From P36-A1 sp049478495 (GTDB taxonomy: Bacteria > Bacillota_I > Bacilli_A > JAJDGJ01), in the NCBI RefSeq assembly GCF_049478495.1, contig NZ_CP168083.1, positions 1,426,001 through 1,490,000 of the forward strand: a stretch of DNA of 64,000 bases, given 5' to 3'. How positions within the stretch are numbered: position 1 is the stretch's first letter; each line of letters opens with the position of its first letter. Positions 43,088 through 51,623 of the stretch are shown here, piece after piece. Under the pieces are notes generated by a model that saw only the letters and a program-made list of their open reading frames with translations, was not told the origin of the DNA and did no database searches. The position numbers and the translations under genes are program-made.

Positions 43088-43885
43088 TTATGATTCTATT
43101 AGCACTTTCTTTGTTGTAACTTTAATATATCTTTTTAAGTGATTAACATAGTTATAATCTCCATAACAAGCTGATGTATCACTATTTACTGCTGTTGAAA
43201 CACTTGTACCTGCTTGACCACACATCTTTTTAGAATATTTTTTTGCTAGTTTAACACTATATTTTTTTGCATCTTGTTTTTTTAGCCATTGCAAAAAGTT
43301 TGTTCCATAATTGTATGTTTGAAGTGTTATTTCTATATCTTCATAACCTAATACTTTTTTAGTAGTTTTTAGTCTTTGTTTAAAAACTTTAATACCTTTA
43401 TCAATTGATACTGTTCTATCACTTATACAACCGATTGATCCACATACTGCTTCACTTACTTGAAAAGGATCACTACCACTTCCACCTGACTCTTGTCTAA
43501 CCATTGCAAAAATCCACTCTTCATACTTACTATTTACTTTATATTTCTTCATTGCCTTCTTTATATCTGCTTTCATATCATTTATATTTGCTGTTAGATT
43601 CACATTTGTGATTTTTGTTATTGTTTTATATTTTTTTACTACTTTTTTAGGCTTAGGTTCTTCTGTTTTGACATCTAATGAATCTACTAAACTGCCTGTA
43701 AGAATAAAACGACCTACTTCTTGAGGAACGATAACTTGTGATTTCTTGTACTTATTTGTTAGTGTAGCATGTACATTTTTATCAATTGTTACTGTTTCTT
43801 TAGTTTCAGCTTTAACATTAAGACTTAAACATATACTTACTATTGCTAGAGCTATAACACTTAGCTTTTTTGTAAATGTATTCAT
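43088..43885 (-). CDS. secreted lysozyme-like cell-wall hydrolase
   Basis: 265 residues from the ATG at 43885; a longer frame to 43939 exists, but AGGTGG sits 6 bases before 43885 and MNTFTKKLSVIALAIVSICLSLNVKA is a good signal peptide with the cut near ETKE. The C-terminal 150 residues are the Lysozyme_like domain of CwlT/Tn916 Orf14: FAMVRQESGGSGSDPFQVSE carries the catalytic Glu, and LQTYNYGTNFLQWLKK follows. A middle KPKKVVKKYKT linker joins them. It probably cleaves peptidoglycan (muramidase or lytic transglycosylase). It lacks the NlpC/P60 domain of CwlT. Confidence 0.88.
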   Translation of the reverse strand: MNTFTKKLSVIALAIVSICLSLNVKAETKETVTIDKNVHATLTNKYKKSQVIVPQEVGRFILTGSLVDSLDVKTEEPKPKKVVKKYKTITKITNVNLTANINDMKADIKKAMKKYKVNSKYEEWIFAMVRQESGGSGSDPFQVSEAVCGSIGCISDRTVSIDKGIKVFKQRLKTTKKVLGYEDIEITLQTYNYGTNFLQWLKKQDAKKYSVKLAKKYSKKMCGQAGTSVSTAVNSDTSACYGDYNYVNHLKRYIKVTTKKVLIES

Positions 43886-44417
43886 ATATCCACCTGCACT
43901 CTTTCTTTTATTTATTGTTCTTATTGAAAACAAGTCCATTCTAACATTTAAAAGATAATGAGTTCAAGTTTATTATTAGTCTATTTTATGAAGATATTTA
44001 TTATCATTATTATTGTGAATTCCTAGTGTAAGCTAATTTACATTATTTGTTTTATTATTTGATTAGTTTAAATATTAACTAATTTGTATTTTTACTTTTC
44101 AGTTAGTAATTTCTTAATATTAGCTTAATATATCTTTTTTTATATATTATACTTGTGTTCAAATATCTACATTTTTTTCATACACTTTTTATAGATAATC
44201 GTGTTTATTATTTGTACTTCTATAAAAATTTTATATAATCATCTATTTTTGTCTAAAGTCATATTTTAAAATAGTTTTATTACAATTGAATATATTCAAC
44301 CATGAGTATTGTTGTATGTTGTTTATGTATATTATCTTTTTGTTTAATTAAAAATTTATTTAAGAGTTTATTATTAATAACATTTTAATTATAATATAGT
44401 AAGTTTATTATATTTTC
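43886..44417. other. 530-bp AT-rich gap without a recognisable gene
   Basis: No coding frame with a ribosome binding site was found on either strand. The right end leads into the trpB promoter. The leftward lysozyme gene must have its promoter here, but the stretch is too AT-rich to assign one. Confidence 0.5.
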
Positions 44418-44446
44418 TTGCTTAATATTTATTCTAGTGGTATTAT
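44418..44446 (+). promoter_or_regulatory. promoter of the trpB T-box leader
   Basis: TTGCTT at 44418-44423 and TATTAT at 44441-44446 with a 17-base spacer. Transcription would start near 44453, before the T-box. Confidence 0.6.
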
Positions 44447-44461
44447 CATTTAAATATGTAA

Positions 44462-44745
44462 ACCGTTGATTCAGAGTAAGTAGTATTAATTCTTAAATTC
44501 TAGAGAGCAGTTGTTTGGTGAAAAGCTGTATTTATGATTATGCGAATGGACTGAAGAGGGCAACTTGAAAAGCAGTTAGCTTAGTAGATGTTGACAGGAG
44601 TCTAACCTGTAAAAAGTAGACATGTATGATAGTACATGAATAAAGTGAGCTTTTTAGCTAATTAAGGTGGTACCGCAGGAGTATATTCAACTCTTGTCCT
44701 TAAGTGTATGATTTTTATCTACACTTAAGGACAAGAGTTTTTTTT
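44462..44745 (+). promoter_or_regulatory. T-box riboswitch upstream of trpB
   Basis: AGAGAG (44502-44507), the GAATGGA loop (44544-44550), AGTAG (44584-44588), and the T-box core AAGGTGGTACCGCAGG (about 44664-44679). The terminator is a long stem AACTCTTGTCCTTAAGTGTA / TACACTTAAGGACAAGAGTT (44689-44739) with eight T. Antitermination requires uncharged tRNA matching the specifier codon. TGG at 44547-44549 is a possible Trp specifier, but its position resembles the conserved distal loop; AGC near 44570 is an alternative. The gene context argues for Trp. Confidence 0.93.
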
Positions 44746-44761
44746 GAAAGGATGTGATTAC

Positions 44762-44896
44762 ATGGATATTGAGTGGTGGAGTAGTAATAATAATATAAAT
44801 ATAAAACGAAAGAGGAACAACTTATGGAAACAAAAATTAATGCAATCACAGAGAAAAATTTTAATGGATTTGGAGATGCTTATGTACCAGATGTAA
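44762..44896 (+). CDS. leader frame with tandem Trp codons overlapping trpB
   Basis: ATG 44762 to TAA 44896, 44 codons, out of frame with trpB whose start is at 44824. It begins MDIEWWSSNNN; codons 5 and 6 are both TGG. AAAGGATG lies 7 bases ahead of the ATG. Ribosomes translating it would pass over the trpB ribosome binding site and start. Stalling at Trp-Trp would leave that site free about 30 bases downstream. The B. subtilis anti-TRAP operon (T-box plus Trp-rich leader peptide) is a known parallel. Whether the frame is translated is not shown. Confidence 0.5.
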   Translation: MDIEWWSSNNNINIKRKRNNLWKQKLMQSQRKILMDLEMLMYQM

Positions 44897-46014
44897 TGAT
44901 ACCTATATTAGATGAACTAACTGAAAAATTTAATGAGTATTGTACAACAGAAGCTTTCAGCAAAGAATATCTTGGATTATTAAAGGATTATGTTGGTAGA
45001 CCAAGCTCTTTATATTATGCTAAGAATTTTAGTAAATATATTAATGGACCTAAGGTATATTTAAAAAGAGAAGACTTAAATCATACTGGTGCACATAAAA
45101 TTAATAATGCTATAGGGCAAGCTTTACTTGCTAAGTATATGAATAAAGATCATTTAATAGCAGAAACAGGAGCTGGTCAACACGGAGTTGCAACTGCTAC
45201 AGTAGCAGCTTTATTTGATATGAAATGTACTGTTTTTATGGGTGCTGAAGATGTTGCTAGACAAAGCCCTAATGTTAAAAGAATGGAAATGTTAGGAGCA
45301 ACTGTAGTTCCAGTTACTAGAGGTCTAGCAACTTTAAAAGAAGCTGTTGATGTTGCTTTAGAATATTATATAGAACATATTGATGAGGTATTTTATTTAC
45401 TAGGTTCTGCTGTTGGCCCAGCTCCTTATCCTCAAATGGTTAGAGAATTTCAAAAAATAATTGGTGAAGAGGCAAAGGCACAAATTCTTGAAAAAGAAGG
45501 TGTATTACCTGATGCTTTGATTGCTAGTGTTGGTGGAGGTAGCAATGCAATTGGATTATTCTATGATTTCTTAAATGATGAATCAGTTAAGATATATGGC
45601 GTAGAAGGTGCTGGTATGGGTATTGAAACAGGTAAACATGCCAGTGCTTTTGCAAAAGATAAAATTGCGATTATCCATGGAATGAAAACTTATGTATTTA
45701 CTGATGATAATGATCAGCCTATGCCAGCTTATTCAATATCTGCTGGTTTAGATTACCCTGGAGTTGGACCAGAACATGCAAGTTTAAAAGAATCTCAAAG
45801 AGTAACATATGATAGTGTCACTGATAAAGAGGCATTAGATGCATTTTATTTACTGTGTAAAACAGAAGGTATAATACCAGCACTTGAAAGTTCTCATGCT
45901 TTAGCTTATATTATCAAAACAGCAGCAAACTATACTAAAGATCAGATTGTAATTGTAAACTTATCTGGTAGAGGTGATAAAGACTTAGATCAAATATTCA
46001 ATTTAGCTTTATAA
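44824..46014 (+). CDS. trpB: tryptophan synthase beta subunit
   Basis: 396 residues, TrpB1 length. Catalytic Lys92 in HTGAHKINN, AETGAGQHGVATAT (about 113-126), and the PLP phosphate loop VGGGSNAIG (about 230-238) are all intact. It makes tryptophan from serine plus indole. AAGAGG precedes the start at 44824. No trpA or other trp gene lies beside it, so it may work on indole taken up from outside. Controlled by the T-box and possibly by an overlapping leader frame. Confidence 0.97.
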   Translation: METKINAITEKNFNGFGDAYVPDVMIPILDELTEKFNEYCTTEAFSKEYLGLLKDYVGRPSSLYYAKNFSKYINGPKVYLKREDLNHTGAHKINNAIGQALLAKYMNKDHLIAETGAGQHGVATATVAALFDMKCTVFMGAEDVARQSPNVKRMEMLGATVVPVTRGLATLKEAVDVALEYYIEHIDEVFYLLGSAVGPAPYPQMVREFQKIIGEEAKAQILEKEGVLPDALIASVGGGSNAIGLFYDFLNDESVKIYGVEGAGMGIETGKHASAFAKDKIAIIHGMKTYVFTDDNDQPMPAYSISAGLDYPGVGPEHASLKESQRVTYDSVTDKEALDAFYLLCKTEGIIPALESSHALAYIIKTAANYTKDQIVIVNLSGRGDKDLDQIFNLAL

Positions 46015-46058
46015 TATAACATTAATAAATAAATTATATTATTCATAAGAATAATTAT

Positions 46059-46102
46059 AAAAGTAGAACAACATTATTATGTTATGTTCTACTTTTTTAT
46101 TA
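46059..46102 (+). terminator. terminator of trpB
   Basis: AAAAGTAGAACA / TGTTCTACTTTT hairpin with a six-T run. Confidence 0.8.
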
Positions 46103-46200
46103 AGTAATAAAGTTTAAACAATAAAATAACTAACGATTTTAAGGTGATTAAAAAAACTCGCATTAAAAAAACACCTTAGATAAGGTGTTTTGTTTGTATA

Positions 46201-46286
46201 TGGTACCTGTGGCCGGAGTCGAACCGGCACGAGTCAAACCCGACGGATTTTGAATCCGTTGCGTCTACCAATTCCGCCACACAGGC
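46201..46286 (-). tRNA. tRNA-Leu (anticodon CAA)
   Basis: Minus strand, 86 bases with encoded CCA. Acceptor GCCTGTG / CACAGGT, discriminator A, D-arm GGCGGAATTGGTAGACGC, anticodon loop TTCAAAA (anticodon CAA, reads UUG), a long variable arm (CGGGTTTGACTCGT) typical of Leu, and T-arm GCCGGTTCGACTCCGGC. It stands alone between the trpB terminator and the Rrf2 gene. Confidence 0.97.
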
Positions 46287-46339
46287 ATTACATTAATATT
46301 ATACACATATTTAATGTACAATGCAATATTAATGTATAG

Positions 46340-46813
46340 TTAGCCTCTTAGTATTTCATTCCAGTCTTGAACCTTGATATAGTCTGTGCCTAGTGATTGA
46401 TCAAGGATATCCTGACATGTAATACCTTTTAATGAATCTGCCCATAATTTGTCTGCTGCTATAAAAGCAGCACTTATTGCTTCAACGCCCTTTTCTGAGT
46501 TTTCTAAATTTGGAAATGTCGCTTTTAAAATATTTTCTTTACTATAAGATTGTAATTCTCCTTCAATCGCAACAAACACTTCATAAATAGTAATCTCATT
46601 CAATGGTTTCTTTAGCATAAAACCACCGCTGTTACCAGTAGTTGCATAAACTATGTCTGCAATTACTAGCTTTCTCATCAATTTTTTCATGTAAGTTGCT
46701 GACCCACCTACCTTGAGGTTAATTATATCTGCACTTATAGGTACCCCAGGTTTTTGAGACGCAAAAATTGCCATGATAACTAAAACTTTTTCAAAACCTT
46801 TAGTTAATTTCAT
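46340..46813 (-). CDS. Rrf2 family transcription regulator
   Basis: 157 residues. The winged helix region has the Rrf2 sequence GGSATYMKKLMRKLVIADIVYATTGNSGGFMLKKPLNEITIYEVFVAIEG (key parts: YMKKLMRKL about 41-49, GNSGGFMLKKPLNEIT about 62-77). The three Cys that bind an Fe-S cluster in IscR/NsrR-type members are absent; one Cys (ITCQDIL) remains near residue 131. It therefore senses something other than an Fe-S cluster. Target unknown. GGTGAT precedes the ATG. Confidence 0.92.
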   Translation of the reverse strand: MKLTKGFEKVLVIMAIFASQKPGVPISADIINLKVGGSATYMKKLMRKLVIADIVYATTGNSGGFMLKKPLNEITIYEVFVAIEGELQSYSKENILKATFPNLENSEKGVEAISAAFIAADKLWADSLKGITCQDILDQSLGTDYIKVQDWNEILRG

Positions 46814-46922
46814 TTTTTATCACCTTTCAAACTTCTATTTTAAATAATTATACAGTTTCAGATAAAATATTACTATTTAAATTGTGTTAACACTAGCTAA
46901 ATATTTAGTATTTTTATGTATA

Positions 46923-46955
46923 TAAAAAGAGCTACTTATAATAAATAGCTCCTTT
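46923..46955 (-). terminator. likely terminator of the AEC transporter gene
   Basis: Minus strand GAGCTA / TAGCTC hairpin followed by five T, about 120 bases after the transporter stop at 47080. Confidence 0.5.
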
Positions 46956-47079
46956 ATATACATTACATTTATACTCGATATGTTATATCTATATTTATAA
47001 TTTGTGCTTTAAACTTTTTTCTTGTTGATTTTATGCCTTAATTACACTTTAATATTGCTTAAAATTGTTTTTTGTTCAA

Positions 47080-48024
47080 TTATACATACATAAAGTTCAT
47101 TAAAGTAAACAGTATTGGTATTGTAACAATTACTGCAATATGTCCAACAACAACTAATGAAGCTGCAAGTTTCATATCTTGTTGATATTCATATGCCATT
47201 GACAATAATGATGCATATGGTGGCATTAAAGCCTCAACAATAATTACTTTTAAAAGCAATATTGGAATCATTGTTTTAAAAGGTAATAAAATAAACATTA
47301 AAATTAATGGTATTACTACCATCTTTCCTAACAATAATACTAATGCTCTCTTATCTTTTAAAAGTGGCATTATATTATTTTCATGGACTGTAAATCCAAT
47401 GAATAAAAAGGCTAGAGGGGTTGTTACTGTTCCTAGATCACTCATACCTGTAAATAATGGATTATCTGTTAAGTTAAGTCCTGTTATATTACTTACTAAC
47501 ATAATAGCTAACCCAGCTATTAATGCTATTGTTACTGGTGCTAACTCTTTTTTCTTTGGATAATCTCTCATTAATCTTCTCATTCCTGCTGTAAACATTA
47601 ATACATTATCGCACATAAAGAATATTGATCCATAAAACAATCCTTCTTCTCCATATACTGCTAATAATAAGGGAAATCCTAAAAAGGCAACATTACCATG
47701 AACTGAAGCATTTACAAACACCGAGCGTTCTTTATTTGGCATATCCCATTTTTTTGAAATGAAATGTGAGTATAAATAACACATCGCATATATTAAGCAG
47801 GTACCTACAATAATAATACCTGAGTTATACAATGTTTCTGCACTTAATTGCATTTTTCCAATTGATGTAACTATTAACATCGGTAGTGCTAATCTATTTA
47901 AAATTAGCGAAATTCCGCCTTTTTGATTTGCATTTACTATCTTTCGATATGAAACTACATAACCAATCGCGGCAATAAAAATAATAGATGCCAATCTTGA
48001 CATCAAAACCATAACATCATTCAA
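47080..48024 (-). CDS. AEC family transporter (auxin efflux carrier superfamily)
   Basis: 314 residues with about ten membrane helices. It begins MNDVMVLMSRLASIIFIAAIGYV; the helices are interrupted near the middle, where two discontinuous helices form the transport site (NASVHGNVAFLGFPL, about 104-118), typical of the family. In bacteria, substrates are organic anions such as malate or malonate. AGGAG precedes the ATG. The Rrf2 gene lies downstream on the same strand. Confidence 0.85.
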   Translation of the reverse strand: MNDVMVLMSRLASIIFIAAIGYVVSYRKIVNANQKGGISLILNRLALPMLIVTSIGKMQLSAETLYNSGIIIVGTCLIYAMCYLYSHFISKKWDMPNKERSVFVNASVHGNVAFLGFPLLLAVYGEEGLFYGSIFFMCDNVLMFTAGMRRLMRDYPKKKELAPVTIALIAGLAIMLVSNITGLNLTDNPLFTGMSDLGTVTTPLAFLFIGFTVHENNIMPLLKDKRALVLLLGKMVVIPLILMFILLPFKTMIPILLLKVIIVEALMPPYASLLSMAYEYQQDMKLAASLVVVGHIAVIVTIPILFTLMNFMYV

Positions 48025-48066
48025 TTTAATTCAACTCCTGACTATAAGTATATCATATAGTCAAAA

Positions 48067-48092
48067 AGAAAAAAACCTTTAAAAGGTTTTAG
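48067..48092 (-). terminator. terminator after the acetyltransferase
   Basis: AAACCTTT / AAAGGTTT hairpin overlapping the end of the 48089 gene, with a T-run on the minus strand. Confidence 0.6.
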
Positions 48093-48604
48093 TCTTTATA
48101 ATATTCTGGGTAGTCAAATTTACCTGAAAGATATTTCAAGCAATCTTTTTCTAATTCTAGAAGTTGAAAAAATCTTGGTTCTACTTCAAATGGAATGCTG
48201 AATTTTTTTAAATCAAAACTTTCAAAGCCAAATCTTTGATAATAATGTTCACTACCTAATACACTTAATAATTTATATTTATCTTGGTATTTCATAGTTT
48301 CTTTAATAACACACTTTATTAATTTTGATCCTACTCCATAATTTTGGTATTCTTTTGCTACACTTACTGGAGCTAAAGATAAGATAATTGATTCATTGTT
48401 AAGTAACATTTCTGAAACCATAATATGTCCAACTACTTTATTTTTAGCATCTAAATCTATAGCTATATATGAAAGATAAAAATTACTTATTTTTCTAATT
48501 TGTTTTACAAGATTAGCTTCATCATCTTGTTCAAAAGTTTCTTTTATAACTTTATCTATGTCACCTTCATATTCTTCACTATCTTTAATTATTTTTATGT
48601 TCAT
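48089..48604 (-). CDS. GNAT N-acetyltransferase
   Basis: 171 residues. The acetyl-CoA motif LAPVSVAKEYQNYGVGSKLIK (key: YQNYGVGSKL, about 89-98) and SVLGSEHYYQRFGFESF near the C-terminus are typical; the latter resembles the acyl-CoA N-acyltransferase group with GxxxYYxRFGF. Substrate unknown. It is 9 bases downstream of the alcohol dehydrogenase and probably shares its mRNA. Confidence 0.88.
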   Translation of the reverse strand: MNIKIIKDSEEYEGDIDKVIKETFEQDDEANLVKQIRKISNFYLSYIAIDLDAKNKVVGHIMVSEMLLNNESIILSLAPVSVAKEYQNYGVGSKLIKCVIKETMKYQDKYKLLSVLGSEHYYQRFGFESFDLKKFSIPFEVEPRFFQLLELEKDCLKYLSGKFDYPEYYKD

Positions 48605-48613
48605 GTTTATGTC

Positions 48614-49777
48614 CTATAATGCAAGTATAAGGATTTGTTCAACTGCTTGAGCATCCAACTTAACAAAGTTACCTTGTATTAATTTATCATTACGAGTTGT
48701 ATTACTTGCTAACTCTTTTATTGCGCTTTCAGGAACCCCTATTTCATTTAAAGTTAAAGGCATTTCTAAAGTTTTAAACCATTCCTCCATAGCAGCAATA
48801 GCTTTTAAAGCAGTACGTTCAATATCCATGTAATCTGCAGTTATTCCAAAAACATTAACTCCAAATTGAGCAACTCTAGCCATATCATGTTTATATGTAT
48901 ATTTCATCCATGCAGGCATTACTACTGAAAGTCCAGCCCCATGAGCAACATCATACATACCACTAATTTCATGTTCTATTTGATGTGATGCAAAATCCAT
49001 AACACGACCAACATCTAAAATAAAGTTATGTGCCATAGTTCCAGCCCATGCTAGTTGTGAAAATTTATCATAGTTACTTGGATCTTCATAAACATCTTTA
49101 GCTAATGAAACAATAGCTTTCATATTCCCTTCAAGTAGTCTATCAGTTATCTCTACATTTTCTGTATTAGTAAAATATCTTTCAAAGCAGTGAGAAAACA
49201 TATCAACCGCTCCATTGGCAACTTGATTTTTTGGTAATGATGCCATTAGTTCTGCATTAAGTACTGAGAATACTGGGTTAGGAAAAGTCGTTCCTCTTTT
49301 TTCTAAAGTATCATCTTTTGTTATTACACAACGACCATTCATTTCACTTCCAGTTGCTGGTAAAGTTACTACATTTCCAACTGGTAATGATTTTTCAACA
49401 GCAAGTCTTTTTTCAAAGTAATCCCATATAGGTGTATCACTGATTGCACCTCCTGCAATTGCTTTTGCAGAGTCCATAACCGAACCTCCACCAATTGCAA
49501 GTACAAAGTCAATTTTTTCATCTCTACATATTTTAATTCCTTGTTCTATTAAAGAAAGTCTTGGATTAGGGATAACACCACCTAATTCAAATATTTCTAA
49601 ACCGTTCTCTTTTAAGCTAGAAACCACATCATCAAATAGCCCATTTGCTTTGATTCTACTGCTTCCATAATGTATTAAAACCTTAGTTCCATAATATTTA
49701 ACTTCTTCTCCAACATGTTTTTGTGTATCTCTACCAAAAATTATTTTTGTTGGATTGTGATATATAAAATTATTCAT
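48614..49777 (-). CDS. iron-containing alcohol dehydrogenase (butanol dehydrogenase type)
   Basis: 387 residues from the ATG at 49777 (MNNFIYHNPTKIIFG), with GGAGGCGAT ahead; a longer frame from 49819 lacks a ribosome binding site. GGGSVMDSAKAIAGG (NAD binding, about 92-106), VVTLPATGSEMNG, DMFSHCFERYFTN and the His ligands in HQIEHEISGMYDVAHGAGLSVVMPAWM (His triad about 265-280) match YqhD/BdhA-type enzymes. It reduces aldehydes with NAD(P)H in fermentation or detoxification. The following gene is an acetyltransferase. Confidence 0.95.
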   Translation of the reverse strand: MNNFIYHNPTKIIFGRDTQKHVGEEVKYYGTKVLIHYGSSRIKANGLFDDVVSSLKENGLEIFELGGVIPNPRLSLIEQGIKICRDEKIDFVLAIGGGSVMDSAKAIAGGAISDTPIWDYFEKRLAVEKSLPVGNVVTLPATGSEMNGRCVITKDDTLEKRGTTFPNPVFSVLNAELMASLPKNQVANGAVDMFSHCFERYFTNTENVEITDRLLEGNMKAIVSLAKDVYEDPSNYDKFSQLAWAGTMAHNFILDVGRVMDFASHQIEHEISGMYDVAHGAGLSVVMPAWMKYTYKHDMARVAQFGVNVFGITADYMDIERTALKAIAAMEEWFKTLEMPLTLNEIGVPESAIKELASNTTRNDKLIQGNFVKLDAQAVEQILILAL

Positions 49778-49933
49778 TATTTTATCGCCTCCATTATCTA
49801 TATTATACCATATTATCATTTTCTAAAAATCTATTTATACTAAGTTATTATTAACATCTTATGTACTAAACTGTTAATAGTTACTCTTTTTTCATATACT
49901 AATATTAGGTTTTTATTAAAAAGGAGGAAGTAC

Positions 49934-50203
49934 ATGGATTGTTATTATGAAATACTTTATCGCCTAGATTTGAGTACTAACAAAGAATATGCAATGTATC
50001 ATCAAGATTTATATACTATTTTATGTAATAGTGATCATATTCTTTTTGACAGAAAACAACAAAATCTATTTGATGGCCCTGATAATTTAGAAGAATATTT
50101 ACTTGTCTTACATGAACTACTTATAAATAAAAATGCTCCATCTAATCTATATGAAGATTTAGAAGAAGTCATTGCTGAGTATTATGAATTAGTTTATTTA
50201 TAG
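49934..50203 (+). CDS. small acidic protein, unknown
   Basis: 89 residues, rich in Tyr, Leu and Asp, without signal peptide. AAGGAGGAA precedes the ATG at 49934, a strong site, which is the main reason to believe it. No family was recognised. It stands between the leftward alcohol dehydrogenase and the IS3 remnant. The acidic, Tyr-rich, helical composition resembles the two small genes at 10942-11492, but no clear alignment was found. Confidence 0.5.
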   Translation: MDCYYEILYRLDLSTNKEYAMYHQDLYTILCNSDHILFDRKQQNLFDGPDNLEEYLLVLHELLINKNAPSNLYEDLEEVIAEYYELVYL

Positions 50204-50670
50204 ATTATTTGCTTTACTAAAATTAAATAATTATTTTAAGAAAAGGATTATAGTTAATATATAATCTTTTTCTTATATTTAATTTATTTGTATATTTTAT
50301 CATCATATTTCCTGTTAATGATACAGGTATATAATTGCTAATAACATTAAAAAATAAAGCTAAAATAAATATTTCCATTAAGAACAGCCTTAATGTATTA
50401 ATTTCTTGTTGCATATCTATAATCCCTGTTAACCATTTATTATATATTTGTGCTGTTGTTGTAGTATTAGTATTTCGATACTCTCTTTTTCTTGCAAGTG
50501 TGACTGATTTAAAGTATAGTCTTTTTTCATGCATTTGATTAGCTTTATTAGCTGTATATGTACAGAATCTTCTTTCTGTTATGTTTGTCTTGGCATTTTT
50601 TCAATAACAGTCTTACCTAGTAGTTATACCACTTGCATTTTAAATGACATTAACTCTATTATTATTTTTA
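50204..50670. other. 467-bp stretch without a credible gene
   Basis: A 103-codon minus-strand frame (50223-50534, MHEKRLYFKSV...) with one hydrophobic stretch has no ribosome binding site, and its frame is open only a short distance upstream. It sits where the second gene (orfB, integrase) of the IS3-type element to its right would be. No integrase motif is left in any frame, so the stretch is either an unrelated replacement or heavily decayed. Confidence 0.4.
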
Positions 50671-51204
50671 CTATTTCTTTAACATTTCTTCTGGTATTGG
50701 TATCCCTAGGGCATGGAATTTTTTTAACAACGCATTTTCAGCACTAACTATCTCAAGTTTCAATTCTAATTCTTTAATTTTTTGTTTATCATCTAATTTT
50801 TCTTGTTTTGTTATATTATCAGTCTTTGGTTTATCTATTGGCATTGTTGTAGGTCTACCTTTCTTTTTTGTTTGTAGACCTATTATACCATCTTTTTCGT
50901 AGTCTATTTTCCATTTAGCTATCATTGCATAGTTATTGATATCATATTTCATTGCTAAATCTAAATAAGTAATACTCGAAGTTAAATATTCTTTAACAAC
51001 CATAAATTTAAAATCTTGATCATATATTTTATTAGTTCTTGATTTTTTTAATGAATTCACACCTTTTCCTTCAAAATGTCTAATCCATTTACGAAGCATT
51101 AATCTATCTATATTATTGGATTTAGCAATATTAGTTATACTTTTTCGTTTATTTTTGCATTCATTTTTTAATTTCAGTTTTAATTCTAGGCTATATTTAG
51201 CCAT
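50671..51204 (-). pseudogene. IS3-type transposase OrfA without OrfB (IS remnant)
   Basis: 177 residues, intact frame. Two helix-turn-helix units: NECKNKRKSITNIAKSNNIDRLMLRKWIRHFEGKG (key: SITNIAKSNNIDRLMLRKWI about 22-41) and YLDLAMKYDINNYAMIAKWK (about 80-99), then a leucine-zipper-like helix (KIKELELKLEIVSAENALLKK), the plan of IS150-group OrfA. The adjacent orfB and one end are missing, so the element cannot move by itself. The remaining end is at 51217-51275. Confidence 0.75.
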
Positions 51205-51216
51205 ATAAAAACACCC

Positions 51217-51275
51217 CTTAAAGTTAGATTTTTTGGTCTAACTTTTGGAGTGCATTACATATTAATCTAACTTAT
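51217..51275. repeat. IS3-type end with a duplicated GCACTC-AAGTTAGA motif
   Basis: On the minus strand TGCACTCCAAAAGTTAGA is preceded by a second copy TGCACTCAATAAGTTAGA about 30 bases outward. The inner one is followed by a palindrome AAGTTAGA...TCTAACTT. No matching end was found on the other side. Confidence 0.5.
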
Positions 51276-51305
51276 TGAGTGCACTTAACTCGTATTACTT
51301 GATAA

Positions 51306-51623
51306 TCAAATTATATTTTCTAAAAAATCAGTAATTTCGGTTATTAGCTCTTCTAATTGGTCATATGCATTTTGGTATGCTATTACAAAATCGTTTGTAA
51401 TAAAATCATTTATTTTAGTATTGTACTCATCTTTTAGTACATCATTATTTAATTCTAGTTTATAAGTATTGTTTACTATCTTTTTTTGTAATTCGTAGAT
51501 TTGCTCTTGTTCTAATTTTATGTTGTTTGTTAAAGCGTTTTTAAAAGCTATATATTCTTTATATTCTATAGAGTCTTTTATCATGTCATTGATTAGCTTT
51601 GCTTGTTCATTTAAATTATTCAA
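51306..51623 (-). CDS. YlbF/YmcA family protein (RicA-like)
   Basis: 105 residues, all-helical: LINDMIKDSIEYKEYIAFKNALTNN (about 10-34) is typical of the YlbF/YmcA family, in which the B. subtilis members RicA, RicF and YaaT form the complex that helps RNase Y process mRNA. It overlaps the miaB stop by 8 bases, the same position ymcA takes beside miaB in Bacillus, which supports RicA. The two Cys used for Fe-S clusters in some Ric proteins are not seen. Confidence 0.8.
   Translation of the reverse strand: MNNLNEQAKLINDMIKDSIEYKEYIAFKNALTNNIKLEQEQIYELQKKIVNNTYKLELNNDVLKDEYNTKINDFITNDFVIAYQNAYDQLEELITEITDFLENII

Noticed and set aside
44762..44823. N-terminal extension of TrpB from the ATG at 44762
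   Set aside because: The ATG at 44762 is out of frame with trpB (62 bases apart), so it is treated as a separate leader frame.
50223..50534. 103-codon minus-strand frame as a gene
   Set aside because: No ribosome binding site, no family, and located in the place of a lost IS3 orfB; only described as part of the gap.
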